From positions 248,001 to 312,000 of the forward strand of contig JBLDXI010000032.1 in the NCBI GenBank assembly GCA_047495785.1: a stretch of 64,000 nt of DNA, written 5' to 3'. Source of the DNA: Lepidodermella squamata. Taxonomy: Eukaryota; Gastrotricha. The notes under the pieces are model-generated. The model saw nothing but the letters and a program-made list of their open reading frames with translations. It did no database searches and was not told where the DNA came from. The position numbers and the translations under genes are program-made. How positions within the stretch are numbered: position 1 is the first letter of the stretch; every line of letters starts with the position of its first letter. Below, one piece after another: positions 46,042 through 58,799 of this stretch.

Positions 46042-48442
46042 TTAAGCTTTCAGAACTTTGATAAGGTTGTTCAAATTGCGATTCTCCTCAGTGCGATAAG
46101 CCGACATGCCTTGAGACGTAGCCAAAACTTCTTTCTTGAAATCACGCTCCATATTACGACACGCATCGCTGAAAACTTCCGGAAATTTGGCGACCAGGTC
46201 AGCTAAAGCCCGGGTCGGAATATGATAGCAAAGCCCCTTGTCGTGATCTTCTTTCGCATGGGCCTTTTTAATAAATCGACCAATTGCGTTGACAAGATCC
46301 GAAATTCCAAGCGATTTCAGGGCTGGAATTAGCGGACTTGTTCGATTTTTACCGCATTTCAGCTCGGAAAGAGTATAAATAATGCAAATTGAATCAATTT
46401 GGCAGCTCGACAAATTTTCACTCTCGCCGAAATCTGACTCGTCAAACAGCGATGTCGTAGCAACTTTCAAGTAATCCGCCAGTTTCGGATCATTCAGCAA
46501 TTTTTCGTTCTTCTCCTCCCACCGATAGCGAAGAAGATTCGATAGGCATGCCAAAATTGCTTCATGCGTTTCAATGTCTTCCTTAGGCAATGGTAGCATT
46601 TGGCACAGTTTTTGCAGCATCGGATCAGCGTCATCGCACATGAAAAGGCTGCCGAAATCCGACGATCGGAGGAATAGCTTTGCCAGAATTTGAAAAAGCA
46701 ACCGCCACATTTTTTTCTCGAACGGTTTCGAGCCGAAATCATTTTCAACGAACAGCAAATTTCCGGCGTAGACAGCTAGATTTTCGCGGGTTTCAAAATT
46801 TTCGAAGAAAAAATGCTCCTCTTGATCTTCGCTAGGTTCAACATCGACGATTCGCTTCAAAACGGTCAAAACTTGAAGGAACAAGTCGCGCTGGGTGTCC
46901 GGCGAGTTCGAAAACAAATATCGAGCCGCGTTTTTGAACATTATTCCGAAATGATGCCAAACGCCCGGTCGATTAGCCATTATAGCAATCAATTTCGGCC
47001 TGGCTGAAGCGGCGAGCCAAAATGGCATGAAAGACGGGAAGGGAGGTTTTTGAATATCAGCCATCGTTTTGCGGCACAGTGAAAAAATTGTAGAAACATT
47101 GGCGAGGAGAGATAGTGAAAAATGAGCCATAGGTCGGTGACCTTTTTCAATTTTCGCCAAAAACCAGTCTTCGCAAAATAGTAGGGTGAACGATTGTGCA
47201 ACAAGTATCGCGTATTGAGATTCAAAGGGTGGAAATACTGCCAAGTGCATAGCTAACAAATGGCAATAGAACGTGAAATCGTTGAAAGGCGCAATTTCCT
47301 TCATGAACTTGTTTCGAATAGACGGGATTTTGATCAAGCCGGTAAGAATTTTCTCGAAATTCCCGAAAAAACTCCTGGAAACGTAAAGCTCCCCCAATCG
47401 CTCGGCATAGTCACCCATAACCGATCGGTTCGTGCAAATCATGCCCAAATTGATGAGAAAATCGGTGAAAATCGGCTCGTCGATAAAAGCCTGAGCCTTA
47501 TCGGGATGGTCGGTGATATACGCTCCAACATGACACGTGAAAGTCGCGACGAAAAGCCCTTCATCCGGCGTCATCTTCTTAATCGAACTGAGCGGATCGG
47601 CGATGAACTGACGAATATACGGCGTGTGCTTCATGATTTTCAAGAAATATGTCACATAATTGCGAATTCCATCTGGAACATGGTCATCAATCAATGTCGT
47701 GTGTATTTGCAGGTCGAAATGATACTTAGCAGGCGGCAATGTCCCGGCATCATCCAGCAGTTCCTCCTCAATAGCTTGAATGAGCTGAGCTCCAAACCGC
47801 TTGCTTTCATCTTTGACAGCATTCTTCAACAATTCGCTGGCTTCCTTCACAAATTCAGCCCTCTTTTCGATGGGCACCGTTTCCATAAGAGCAGCCATGT
47901 AAACTTTAGCGTAATCAGAATAGCCGAGATTGCAAGCGGCTCGAACGAAAAGCAAGTGCATTTTGATATTATCGCCATGAGATTCGCTCACAGCTTCTAG
48001 CAGAGCCATGGTTTCATAGTAACGCTCCAAGGCGTTGAGACAAATTGCAGCATTAGTGAAATGGCGGCTATCCCTTGGATCGAGCTTGATTGCTTTGTTA
48101 TAACATTCCAGGGCTTCTTCGATTTTTCCGGCTTTGAACAAAGCATTTCCATCCTCGCGATAACGATTCGCTTCCATTTTCTTCTGCGCTGAAGATACAC
48201 CGCCTCCAAGATCGTCCCCTGAAATAAACATTTTGACCATGAAAAATGCCACCTTAAAATTTGCAATTGAACTCACTCAGTTTTTCGCATAAATTAATCA
48301 TTGATTGAGGCAATTCTTTCGGCGAGATTTTCTTCAGAATATTCAATGGCTCCTTATTATCGAGCAAGGTTGGCTGAACTCGGCCTGAGATGAGTCCTTC
48401 ATAATCGAAAGGGTTACCGAACAACTTCGCAAAATTATCCAT
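46042..48442 (-). CDS. TPR-array family protein 4 (780 aa)
   Basis: Exons 48277..48442 (166 nt) and 46042..48218, phase 1, intron 58 bp. It is the cleanest complete member: start MDNFAKLFGNPFDYEGLI, then DDLGGG, TPR repeats (REDGNALFKAGKIEEALECY, FTNAAICLNALERYYE), IAPFNDFTFYCHLLAMHLA, FLPFWLAASARPKL, NRPGVWHHFGIMF and a C-terminal helical stretch of about 280 residues. It has no intron in the body, unlike the flanking members. It starts 121 bp after the upstream stop, and a TAG site lies 16 nt before the ATG. Possible scaffold or co-chaperone by TPR content only. Confidence 0.85.
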
Positions 48443-48563
48443 TTTCCGGATAAAAAACCTAGTATGGAAAATTAACGTGAATATTACAAATCGAGTTTTT
48501 AGATTCAAATTTCAAATTTGACCATGATCACAAAAGAAAAATGTTCTTTGAGCAAAGTTAATC

Positions 48564-51500
48564 TCATGCGGTATTAGAAACATTGCTAATACACTCGCAG
48601 AGTTTCCGATCCATCTCAGATTCGCACAATTTCTTCACATCATTCGCGATTTCGACGAGGCTGGATGACAAATCGTGACTTAAGCGGCGACTTGCCTCCG
48701 AAAATTCATCGCGAGCCGAAATCAGGTGAGCAATCAGCAGGATTGCCGACTTTTTCTCGTTGATAAGCGGGTCACTTCGGATGAAACGGACGAGGCCTTC
48801 CACCAGAACTTTAGCCTTCAAAACAGACAGGCTATCGAGGAGTCGGCCCAGTTCGTCGCCAGTTTCAGATTTTGAGGCGATTCGAATAAGGTTGAGCAGA
48901 ACTTCAATAGCAACACCCTCGATTTTTTCAGCATTTTTCCCTGAGTTGTCGCCAGTCAAAAACGAGCCAAGGCGTTTAGCAAATGACGGAAATTTATCAG
49001 ATTTCATTGCTAAAATTATTTTCTTCGAATCGCATTGAGCAGTCAAATTTGCGAAACAACAAGTCGCTAGACTAGCAATATCGCTACGATCAATACCACC
49101 GGCGATAGCGACCAAATTTTGCAGCACTTTTTTGTCTTTTTCGAGCAAAATATCCGAAAATTTCGAACTGAGCTTAGAAAGACCTTTCAGAGCAGTTAAA
49201 GCGCCGATGAGAACTGGGTCAGGGAAAAATTCTGACCCGCCGCGGAATTTACCAAGAAGTGGGATCAAACCGGATCTGAAGCGCTTCAGCGTTTTGTCGT
49301 ATTCTTCGAAGATCGGCTGCTCAATAGGACCGTTGAACAGATTTTTCAGGACAACCAGAGTTTCTTCAAGGTGTTTACGGTGCAGGCCACGGTTGTCGCA
49401 GTGGGCGAAATTGACTGCCGCAAATTTGAGTCGGGTTGCGAAGTGCAGCCAAATGCCAGGTCGGCGGATCATGATTAGGCGCAATTTCTCGATGCCTAAT
49501 AAAATAAAAATAAAACATTTGAAAAAGTTGAGAATATCAATTTGGATGTCTTCAAATGATAAGATACAATCAAATCGTAATGTAGATTAGTCTAAAAATT
49601 ACTTTTATGTGGCCATTATCCACGCTAACAAACAAAACCTCCCTTTGCCCTCAATTCAGCCAAAAATTCATCAGTTTTCATCATTCTACATGCTAGCCGA
49701 CTTGATTTTTACGTACTCGACGGCAATAGTGCGTTTTGTAATACCCCGAACAACAAATTTCCGAATTTTTTTGTCAACTGATTTTCAAAAATGAAAAATA
49801 AGAAAATGTCCCTTCAACTCGAAAAGTTCTCCCACTGCTGACCATGAGGCTGGCGGGAATGGTGGTGCCGGCATAAATGACGGAGGCGGGCAGGTGCGGG
49901 CAGCTTATGGGCTCAGCAAGCGAAGAATTCAAGGTGATACTGAATGCTGAATGACTAACCTGGCCTTAAACTGCGCCGACGATGACAATGCCCCTGTCAG
50001 TCGGTTTCCGGCGAAGTTGGTCGCTGTTTCGGTTTTTTCATTTTCAACGGAAATGTCTGTGTCGCACTTCGCGAGTATGAATGCGAGCCGTTCAAGCAAA
50101 ACCAAACGCAAAAAGTTTCTTTTGGAAAAATGTCATCATACTGTATTGTATTATGTATTGTTTAGTCTCAATGGTTGTGCTGGTTATGCTAGCCGCCATC
50201 TCCTTAGCGTCTGGATACACTCAGCGCTTAAAATCGCACGAAAAGCCTACACGGGGAATATACTGCACGCTACACCATATGATCGTTTCGTAAAAAGAAA
50301 TGATAACAATCGTGATTTTTTGGGGTGTCCCTCAAAATAAAAAAATTCAAAAAGAACCCGCCCTATCGAATCTGACGAAGAAGATTCCTCTAGAGCAGAG
50401 TATGACGACGACGCCCAGTGGTGGCGCGGTGTCAATGGCGAAATTCGATTCGCGATCGCCAGAACTTTGGGTAACCACTTCCAATTTCTCATTGAGAAGG
50501 AATTCAGCGCGCCCATGTCATTATGTGACCACTTTTTAAGCGGGAAACAACGCCTTCTCCTATTGGTTAATTCAAATACTACGCGATACCATCGAGGACA
50601 CAGCGCCTGGCTTTCTTCACTGTATCTGCCTTGGTGACGTGGGACTGTTTCAAGATATAATCCGCGACGAAGACAGTGTTTTCTATCTCGGAGGTGAACT
50701 CACCATAAAAAGACTGGGATTACCTTTAATTTAGGTTTGGCCCGTTAAAATGCGGCGACGATGACAATGCCAACGTTGTTCAGTTGGTTTCCGGCGCAGT
50801 TCGTCGCTGTTTCGGTTTCTTCATTTTCAACGGAAATGTCTGTGTCGCACTTCGCGAGTATGAATGCGAGCCGTTGAAGCAAAACCAGTCAGAAGTCAGA
50901 GAATTTAAAATTTAAAGCGATTGAGAGATTCTAAAGCCAAGCGATTTTTCGTTCCGAAGGCGATTTTTGCGTGTTGTTTGCGTTTTTACTAACTGTATTC
51001 CTTTTCATGTTACGCACATCCGCTATTCGCTCGGGCTACGGATACCATAGCCCGGGTTCGAAATGCTGATGTCGGCCTTGGTGCTACTGCAGCTCTGCAT
51101 CATCTTGGTAATTACAATGGTGAAATTCGATTCGCGGTCGCCAGAACTTTGGGTAACCACTTCCAATTTCTTATTGAGAAAGAATTCAGCGCGGCCACGT
51201 GCCACGTGTTATTAAGTTGTAATTTCAATGTCCGGCAAGCCGGATTCGCTTAGTCAAATTTTAGCTATCTCGAATTTCAAGCGTATGCCAGAATTCACCG
51301 CCGGCGATTCTCCTGACGCGCACATCGACGCCTTCAAAGACATTTTAGAGGACTTGAGAGGCAGCGACTTCCCATGCGAGTTGGCTAGCCCAGGCTATGA
51401 GCTTAATTGCCGATGAAGCGATGACGCGTCTGACTTTGGTTCTGATGAAGAAGCCGAGCAAGCGGCAGTCACTGGTTCAAGCGCAGGAACTGACGAGATG

Positions 51501-54500
51501 AAGCTCAAAATGATGAAAGTCGGCACTCAGGTAGTGTAATACCACTCGTTGAAGCGGGCAATCTTGGAACTCACCACTAACGCCGTCGACATAACAGATG
51601 GCCACGAGTTTCCCTTCGCTACGTCGCATTTCGCTGCGATGCTCAAAGCCGCTAAGCAAGATATTTACTTAATCTACGTAACCTATCTCATTGGTCAACG
51701 TTTCTACGTTTAACTAACGTTTCGCATTACGTCCTATGCCCAACAGGGGCAAGGTTCCGAAACGCCTGGAGCAAGGCGCATACAAAGACGGTAGAGTTCC
51801 ATGCAGGAAGTGCGCGGATGCTGGAACGATTAGATTCAATTGTTATTTTCAACGGCGTCAGTCGGTGACTTGCTACAATTGCAATCAATCGGGCCATTAC
51901 TCCGAATGCCCGACGCGTCAACCAAGCGTGTCAGGAAAGGCGGGTAACCCAAACCCCTCGAAAAAGGGTAAGAGACAACAGGCGGCTCCGAGCCGCGGTG
52001 GCAAACAGCAGGGGCATGTTCGCCTTCTGGAGGGAACTGCCAATGCTGACCCTGCTGAGAGGCCCTCGACCTCAGGTACTACGCCGAGTCAAGGTGCTCA
52101 TGGTCAAAGCGTTGTTCAACCTGCTCAAGTACGGTATTTCCTGTTCCCTGAAGCCGACAATTCTCATTCTCATTACAGCAAAGACCTATACTCTAAAATA
52201 ATCTGAAATTGGAAGCTATATAAGGAGACCTAAAATTTCTTCTCATTTAGATGAATACCGGCTTCAAAAATCTCATTTTCTTCATACAAGAGGCTAATTG
52301 CCATAATTTGTATTCCTGTTTTAACAATGAAAAACCCATAAGAAAACGCCGTAGACTTAAGGTTTTCGAAGATTAGTTTTGAAATAGCAAGCAAGTCCGC
52401 CATACGTTTTCAAAATTTTTAGCTAGAAAAATTCTTGGAGCTGAGCTTAGACGGACCACTGACCATTCTCTGAGGACAATAACAACCAGCAAAGCTCGCG
52501 CGCCAGCTCGAAGTTGTTGAAAAAATGCACATTTCTTGCCACTTAATTGTAACATGACTTGATAATCAATCAAAAAAATTTTACACTGTGAATCAACAAT
52601 TAATTTGTAATTTCTCAGCAAGTTATTGTCAATTTTTTCAAATTGAATTAGGGCAGTAAAACGGTATCTCTCTCGCATTTTCGTGGAGTGATATCACACA
52701 CAATATCAAAATTTACCTGATATTTTCACCCAAAATGGCAGAAACGAAGCGTATGGTGGCTGGATGCAGACATTCATGTCACCGCGACTGAACATCAGCA
52801 GCGTACTCGTCGTAGCCAACATCGAAATCGGATGCTCCAACTCTTCGTCCGGGGTCGCTTTCAACTTATCGATAAACCACGACTCGCAAAATAAGTTCGC
52901 CAGAGATTCAGCAATCATGTAATTATCAGGCGAATCTCGAGTGCTGTAAATCGCTCCTTGCATCGCCAGCAGATGCGTGTAGAACGAAAAGTCATTGAAA
53001 GGCGCCTTGGTCTTGAAAACCGAATTCCTCACAACTGAACTTTGACTCGCCTTGCCGATACAGTAAGTAAAAGGCCCGAAAAACCCGCCGCCAGGAATTC
53101 GCCAGCCAAAACGCAGGTAATTATTCTGAATATTCGCTCGTTTCGTCGCGGCGTAACCAATGCGGGAGAAGAAATCGGCGAAACCAGGCAGTTGGATGAA
53201 AAGAACTTCGGCGACTTCAACCTGGTTGTGAATCAGCATCTGGAGATGAGTCATCATGAGGCCGATGAACAAGCACTGACCAGCGTCTTGTTCCAGAATG
53301 AATTTTTCGGGATTTTCGAAAAACTCACGAGTATGCGGGGTTCGCTTGAATGAGTTAATCGCAACTGACATAGTTTCATCGTAATCGTAATTGAGTGACA
53401 TATGTTCGTTTAGGAATCGGTAAACCTCGGCAGATCGTTCGTCGGACGAGAAGAAACGACGTTCGCATTCTTTGTAGTCTTTCTTGTCGAGTTTCTTGAT
53501 TTTATCCTTCGGAACCGCCTTAATCAAAGCTTCGGCCTCTTTGCGGAACTCGGCTCGCTCAGCTGGGTGAATGGCGTCAATTCGCATTTGAACATGCTTA
53601 CGAGCCGCCTCAATATAGCCCATGTTGCATAGATTTCGGACGACCAGGAGGTTTCCTTTCAGAGAGCCTGGTTGGTTATCACCCGCCACGTTCAGGTACG
53701 ACAGGGCCTCCTCGTTAAGACCCATTGCCGTGTAGCAAATAGCGGTGTTTGTGTAGTTTCGAAGGTCCATAGCGGATTCGGCCATGGCTTTCTTGTAGAA
53801 TTCAATAGCCTCGGCGTGCTTGCCTTCGTTGTAGAGATCGTTGCCTTTATTGCGCAACTCTTCCGATTTTTTAGCCCGCTCTGATGGAGATCCACCGCCA
53901 GTCAAATCCAAAGCTAAAACGAAAAATAAACAATCAAGAGAAATATTTTACAGTAGTCGAAGAAATACGCTATTTTACACTCAATTTCATACTCATGAGA
54001 AAAGTTCCAGTAAAGTTAGCCGCAGATATCCTCCCTCTTTGCAAGTTGCTAAATTGGAACGACAGATTTTTCCTGAATATGGCTTTTTGTCACGGCTATA
54101 GCGATCCTGATTACAACGTAATTCGAAATCGACAAGTCTCGCGTTTCTCTCCGACCATAAAAACGGTACTTGTGGAACTATTTTCAACACAATCTATAAC
54201 CGAGATTCCTTTTTACATGTCATTTATCAAACGAAATTTCATCTCTATTCAAATTGACTGAAGATCAACATAGAGCTTTTGCGCTTATTGCCAAGGCCAA
54301 ACTGTTGGCCATAAAATCGATTTAGTGTTCATTTTGCGTCGCGTGTCTATCATCGCTATGACTCGTGCCAAGGTCATTGGCACTCTTCGCCGTGTGCCTA
54401 AACCATTAACACTATCTAATGCAAAAGTTGTTCGTGTATCGGCTTCATCTCCTGCGGGGGAGCTCGAGCATGCTACTCAAGTTGCGAATTTCGCCGCCTT

Positions 54501-56758
54501 GATAACCTGGCAAAAATCGAAATTGAGTTGGCCTCGAAATCTAATAGCATTGGCTTGCCACCAGCTACCGGTGCCTTCATTCGTTTAACCAGCCTTTCAA
54601 ACGATCGTATTTGACCAGTCTCGATCTCGGCCGTATTTGATCACCCATCCACCTCAACTGCGTTCGATCACCCGAGCGCCTCGTCAAACTTAAGCATAGT
54701 CGATTGACACTATCTACCGTCCAATTTTTCGAAAGCTATGAGCAAATTTACGATACAAATCAGTTCGAATGCGACACGCTCGAACTACTCGAGCTCGATT
54801 CTCAAGCGATTCCCCGACTGACAACGATATGCTCACTGTGAGATTTGCGAGTCTGCTTGCCGGTATTCACAGTTTCTGTCGCGAAGTTCTCGAGCGAATA
54901 AGGGTTGACAAGAACATCTGGTGTGAATGTCACTTTCAATATGATCCTGATATAAGAACTCAACTTGAACTGAGAAAGCCTTTTCACAACCCTGCCGCTG
55001 CTGCATCCCGATACGTAGAAGCAAGTTGTAGCAAAATGAACGGCTCAAACGATCAACGTGATGCTTATCTGATGGGCGTAAAATCGATTATTCCATTTTA
55101 CGGAGTACCCTCGTTATTCTTCACCTCTTCAACAAATCAAGCCGAAGAAGTTTCAACTTCGCAAATGATCTGGGCTTCTCTTAGCGAATTGAAAATGAAA
55201 GTCCAACAGACGGGATGACTACATTTATGATCTGGAATTGAGGAACCTTCTTTCTACTTTTTTTATTTTACTTTCACTCTGTATTTTAATATTCGGTTTC
55301 GTGCCTTCAGCTTGGAAATTAGCTGTTATAACCTCACTCCCTAAACCAGGAAAATATCATCAAGGTCACAGGCCTATGTCTCTTCTTCCAAGCTCTTCGA
55401 CAAAACGATGAATCGGCTAATAATGACAACACAAGAACGGAAATAAAGGTTTACCAACTGGCAATGTGGTTTCCATTATCTAAATATAGGTCAGCCAAAA
55501 CCAAGAAATTCTTTATCAGCCAATTGGGGGCAGTTGGCTACTGTCTAGTAGGTCATGCGTCTGTGAGAATTCTCCGTATTTAAAAGATACCTTCGATTGA
55601 ATATAAAACTTGCTGAGATGCATTGCTAGTGGTCGACGTTTTCCTTCGAAATATACATCAGTACGGAAATGAGCAAACGACGCCTCCTAATTCAGCGACT
55701 AACCAAACGATCTCTTTGCATGCCAGCAAACTCATCCGACATCACTCCACCTGAGCAGTGGCTGTGTTACTGGCCATTCTTTACAAATTCAAAAAATTGC
55801 TGTTATTAAAAATCCTTACAAAAATGACCGCACACATTAGCTACGGAATTAAGGCAGATTTTTTAACTAGTAACTTTTAACTAGTTTATTTAATTCAAAT
55901 TAAATTTTCAATTTTTCAATTTTAGTCACACCTTCCCGCGGAATTAAGGGCTTCGGCATTTGAAACCACGTCGGTATAAGAAATCAGAATTTTAGATAAA
56001 AATTCGTCTATACAGCGTCATCACCTGTATTACAACACGTAGCGCGTGTCGAAGCCGAGGCCGAGGCAAAGCGAAAAGCCACTTGGGACGTAGGCGCCAG
56101 TGATATCAGTTACCAACCCGGTGACAAGGCTCAGCGTCGAATAATTCCTGGCCTATCTGGAAAGTTCGAAGACCGCTTCGACGGCCCCTATTCTATCGTT
56201 CGATGCTATTCTATCGGTCAAAATCTGTACTGGATCAGGAGAGAAGGGACTGAAGGCGAATTCGTCGAGAACGCGTGCAAGTTCAAAACATGGAAGAAAG
56301 CAATTTTTCTATGGCCCCAAAATGAACGCTCCAGAAATCGACAAATGAGCCAACGCAACTCCCCGACCTCGAGGAAGTGCCTTCTCAGAAAGGCAGCCAG
56401 GGTTCAATCCCCGGGTACGACATTTTTCAAGTACTCGAGTAGCGCGTTACAAAACTAATGAAGTTCTCTTGGCTCAGGAGAATAGCCAGACAGGCTCAAA
56501 ATTCTGATATATTTTAAAATCTCATATTTAAAGAGTACAACCTTAGTGATCAAGAGAGGAATCGCAAAACATCGGAAAAATTATAAGAAATGGCAACTCA
56601 CATGTATGGGTGTTGAAATCATTGACTTCATTCGCACAGTCGACTTTGGAAATCAGCTTCAAATTATCAGCGGTATCAACCGGCGGACGGACGATTTTCT
56701 CCTTCACAATAGCCTCATAGTCAAAAACTGGTCCGTACAACGTAGCCAAATAATCCAT
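48564..56758 (-). CDS. TPR-array family protein 5 (761 aa) with TE-filled introns
   Basis: Exons in coding order are 56602..56758 (157 nt), 52717..53913 and 48564..49495, with phase 1 at both joins. Exon 1 gives MDYLATLYGPVFDYEAIV. Exon 2 opens LDLTGGGSPSERAKKSEELR with TPR repeats (NKGNDLYNEGKHAEAIEFY, YTNTAICYTAMGLNEEA), GGFFGPFTY, APFNDFSFYTHLLAMQ and FLPFWVKIS. Exon 3 continues GIEKLRLIMIRRPGIWLHFATRL to the stop. Intron 1 (2.69 kb) holds Helitron-like, LINE and gypsy fragments. Intron 2 (3.22 kb) holds a gag-like ORF and repeats. The body intron position differs from those in genes 2 and 3. A TTAG site lies 16 nt before the ATG and the upstream stop is 79 bp away. Confidence 0.8.
49965..51200. 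repeat. Duplicated segment in intron 2 of TPR gene 5
   Basis: 49975-50105 matches 50751-50890 (TTTTCAACGGAAATGTCTGT and flanks). 50436-50520 matches 51116-51200 (CCAGAACTTTGGGTAACCAC and flanks). The two units lie in the same order, offset by about 0.7-0.8 kb. Confidence 0.65.
51228..52206 (+). mobile_element. Retrotransposon gag-like fragment with CCHC zinc knuckle
   Basis: Two plus-strand ORFs: 51228-51416, and 51736-52206 with CYNCNQSGHYSEC (51871-51909), the C-x2-C-x4-H-x4-C nucleocapsid knuckle, followed by a Lys/Gly/Ser-rich tail. No reverse transcriptase or LTR is seen nearby. It is a decayed LTR-retroelement gag in an intron. Confidence 0.65.
54250..55218 (+). mobile_element. Helitron-like helicase fragments
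   Basis: 54254-54325 reads LTEDQHRAFALIAKAK, like the start of Pif1-type helicases of Helitrons. 54769-55218 reads FHNPAAAASRYVEASC and GVKSIIPFYGVPSLFFTSST, similar to the Helitron replication-initiator N-terminal region (NPVAAA..., GxPxLFFT). The order is scrambled and the frames are broken, so these are remnants. Confidence 0.4.
55292..55411 (+). mobile_element. LINE reverse-transcriptase fragment
   Basis: The frame reads VPSAWKLAVITSLPKPGK then HRPMSLL before a stop. This is the WK.A.I...PKPGK...RPISLL motif of Jockey-type non-LTR reverse transcriptases. It is a short dead fragment. Confidence 0.6.
56010..56459 (+). mobile_element. Ty3/gypsy integrase C-terminal (GPY/F-like) fragment
   Basis: An open frame with YQPGDKAQRR, GKFEDRFDGPYSIVRC, NLYWIRREG and ENACKFKTW, matching the GPY/F module at the end of gypsy integrases (GD..., K...GPY.I, Y.I, LK). 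No integrase core lies upstream. Confidence 0.6.
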
Positions 56759-56837
56759 TCCGAATAAAAAATCTCTAAAATCTATCGTGAAAAAATAGAA
56801 TTGATAAATAGAGCCGAAAAATATTGTCTGCAAAAAT

Positions 56838-58608
56838 TTAAACAGCTCCAGCTGACGATTCAAATAAACGAGATTTCAACTCAGTCGCAAGTTTAACAAT
56901 ATTGTCAAAATAAATTTTCACTTCCGTATTGGCACATTTGAAATTGAGCAGAACAGTCAGGGATTCTTCCAAGCTATCACGGGCATCAGGCGCATCGTCA
57001 ATAGCAATAATTTCCGGCTGAGAAATATTTTTCAAAACCAACAGGGTGTCTTCAAGGTGGCTGCGGTGATGCGAAACCGTGTTGTATAGCGATATATGCT
57101 TAGCCGAATAACCAAGGCGAGAAATGAGGTGAAGCCAAACGCCGGGACGACCAGCCATCTCGACGCGAATTTTCGCGTTTTCAGATAATTTCATCCAAAC
57201 CCGGTGGAAAGACGCAAAAGGCGCTTTTTGAAGTCGATTCACCTCAATTCGGCTCTGCAGAAGAAGCGAACTAACGCAGGATAGCATAGATAAAGCGTGA
57301 TTAATATTGCCTCGGCCCGAATTTTCGAATTTTTCAATAAACCAAGGTTCACACATCAATTGCGTAAAAGCCTGAGTAAATTCTTCACAAGGCGACGATT
57401 CTTTCGTGTCATAAATCGCGAAATACATCGCCATCAAATGAGCATAGAATGAAAATTCATTGAAAGGCGCAGTAGACTTGATGAAACCACCTCGAACCTT
57501 TTCGTTTTTGATTAAGGTGGACAGCATGCTGACAAAAGGGCCGAAAAAACCGCCGACGACATACGAAGCGCCCAACCGCGTGAAATGGTCTTGAATATTC
57601 GTTTTATCCGTCACGGCATAGGCTAAATTTACCATCATTTTTCGAATAAATTCCGGCTCTACGAAGGTCTCAGCAATTGATTTGTTAAACTCGATCGGCA
57701 TTTGAAATTGCTGGAAATAGGTAGTGACAAGGAGTACTTCCGCCCCAGACATTTTTTTGAAATGGCCCTTCGGATCGGTCAAAAACTGCTTCAAATACGG
57801 CGTATTACCCATGCATTTACAAATCACCTCCAAATAATGCGAAAACCCGTGATTTTTCAAGCGATATAGGGTAATACCGAAAAAGACATGCAGTAGGAAG
57901 AAATAAACCTCGGCGGACCTTTCGCCTTCTTTCAACAAACGCTGCTCGATTTCAGTTAGAAACGCCTCATCAAATTTTCTCCGGTTATATTCTGGTACCG
58001 CTTTAATCATTTTCTCGATTTCCTTTCGATAAATATCGCGTTCTTGCATTGAAGCGGCTTCGTTATCTAATTCACGAGGAACGATGCCAGCGAGTCCAAG
58101 GTTACATTTGGCCTGGGCTAGGAGCAGGGGTAGCTTGGGCGATTGAAGATCGACTTCCAGGGCTTGTTGGCAGATGGCGAATGCTTCTTCGTCCAGGCCG
58201 AGATGAATGTAGCAAATGGCCATGTTGTTGTAGATTCGAACGTCGTAAGGATCTGATGCGAGAGCTTTCTTGTAAATTTCGATGGCTTCGACGTGTTTTT
58301 CCGCCTTGAATAGTTCGTTGCCTTCTTCTCTCAGTTTCGCGCCATCAATTTGCCTCTCGTACTTGGACCTTCCTCCAGCCAAATCGAGACCTTGAAAATT
58401 AAACCCGTTTAAATTACAAAAACTAAAGAAATATTTACAAACCTATCCGAATGTTCAAATCGCTGACTGCCGAGGAAGACGTAATCGTTGATATGAAGTT
58501 CAAGTGTTCAGGCCCATCCACGGGTACAGTTGAATTTTCACCATTTGCAGTAGTCTCGTAAACAAAACATTCGCCAAAGAGCGTATTGAAAACATTCATT
58601 TCAGCCAT
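56838..58608 (-). CDS. TPR-array family protein 6 (572 aa), C-terminally short
   Basis: Exons 58443..58608 (166 nt) and 56838..58390, phase 1, intron 52 bp. Start MAEMNVFNTLFGECFVYE, then GLDLAGGRSKYER, TPR repeats (REEGNELFKAEKHVEAIEIY, YNNMAICYIHLGLDEEA), GGFFGPFVSM, APFNEFSFYAHLMAMYFA, CEPWFIEKFE, RVWMKLSENAKIR and GRPGVWLHLISRLGYSAKH. It stops about 90 residues later (FESSAGAV), so roughly 190 residues present in paralogs are missing. The next gene's ATG is only 79 bp downstream. The deletion may have removed the C-terminus and part of the spacer. The frame is otherwise intact. Confidence 0.83.
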
Positions 58609-58799
58609 TTCTCTTTAAAAAGTAACCTGAGTAAACATGTTTGATAATTAGACATGTTGATTGAATTTCAATATTAGGAATATTATTTTTCAAATTATTA
58701 CGAGTTGGATAACAACTTCACGAATTATCGATATCTGTATCGCAAATCGTATATTCAAAAATGAAACGCAAATTAAAATCCTTAACAACCATTATTCCA

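Noticed and set aside
47260-48000. 246-codon plus-strand ORF opposite TPR gene 4
   Set aside because: It is an antisense shadow of a strongly supported gene; no similarity and no splice or start context.
56360-56430. tRNA-like T arm (GGGTTCAATCCCCGG)
   Set aside because: The stem pairs only partly, and no matching acceptor stem, D arm or anticodon arm could be found upstream.
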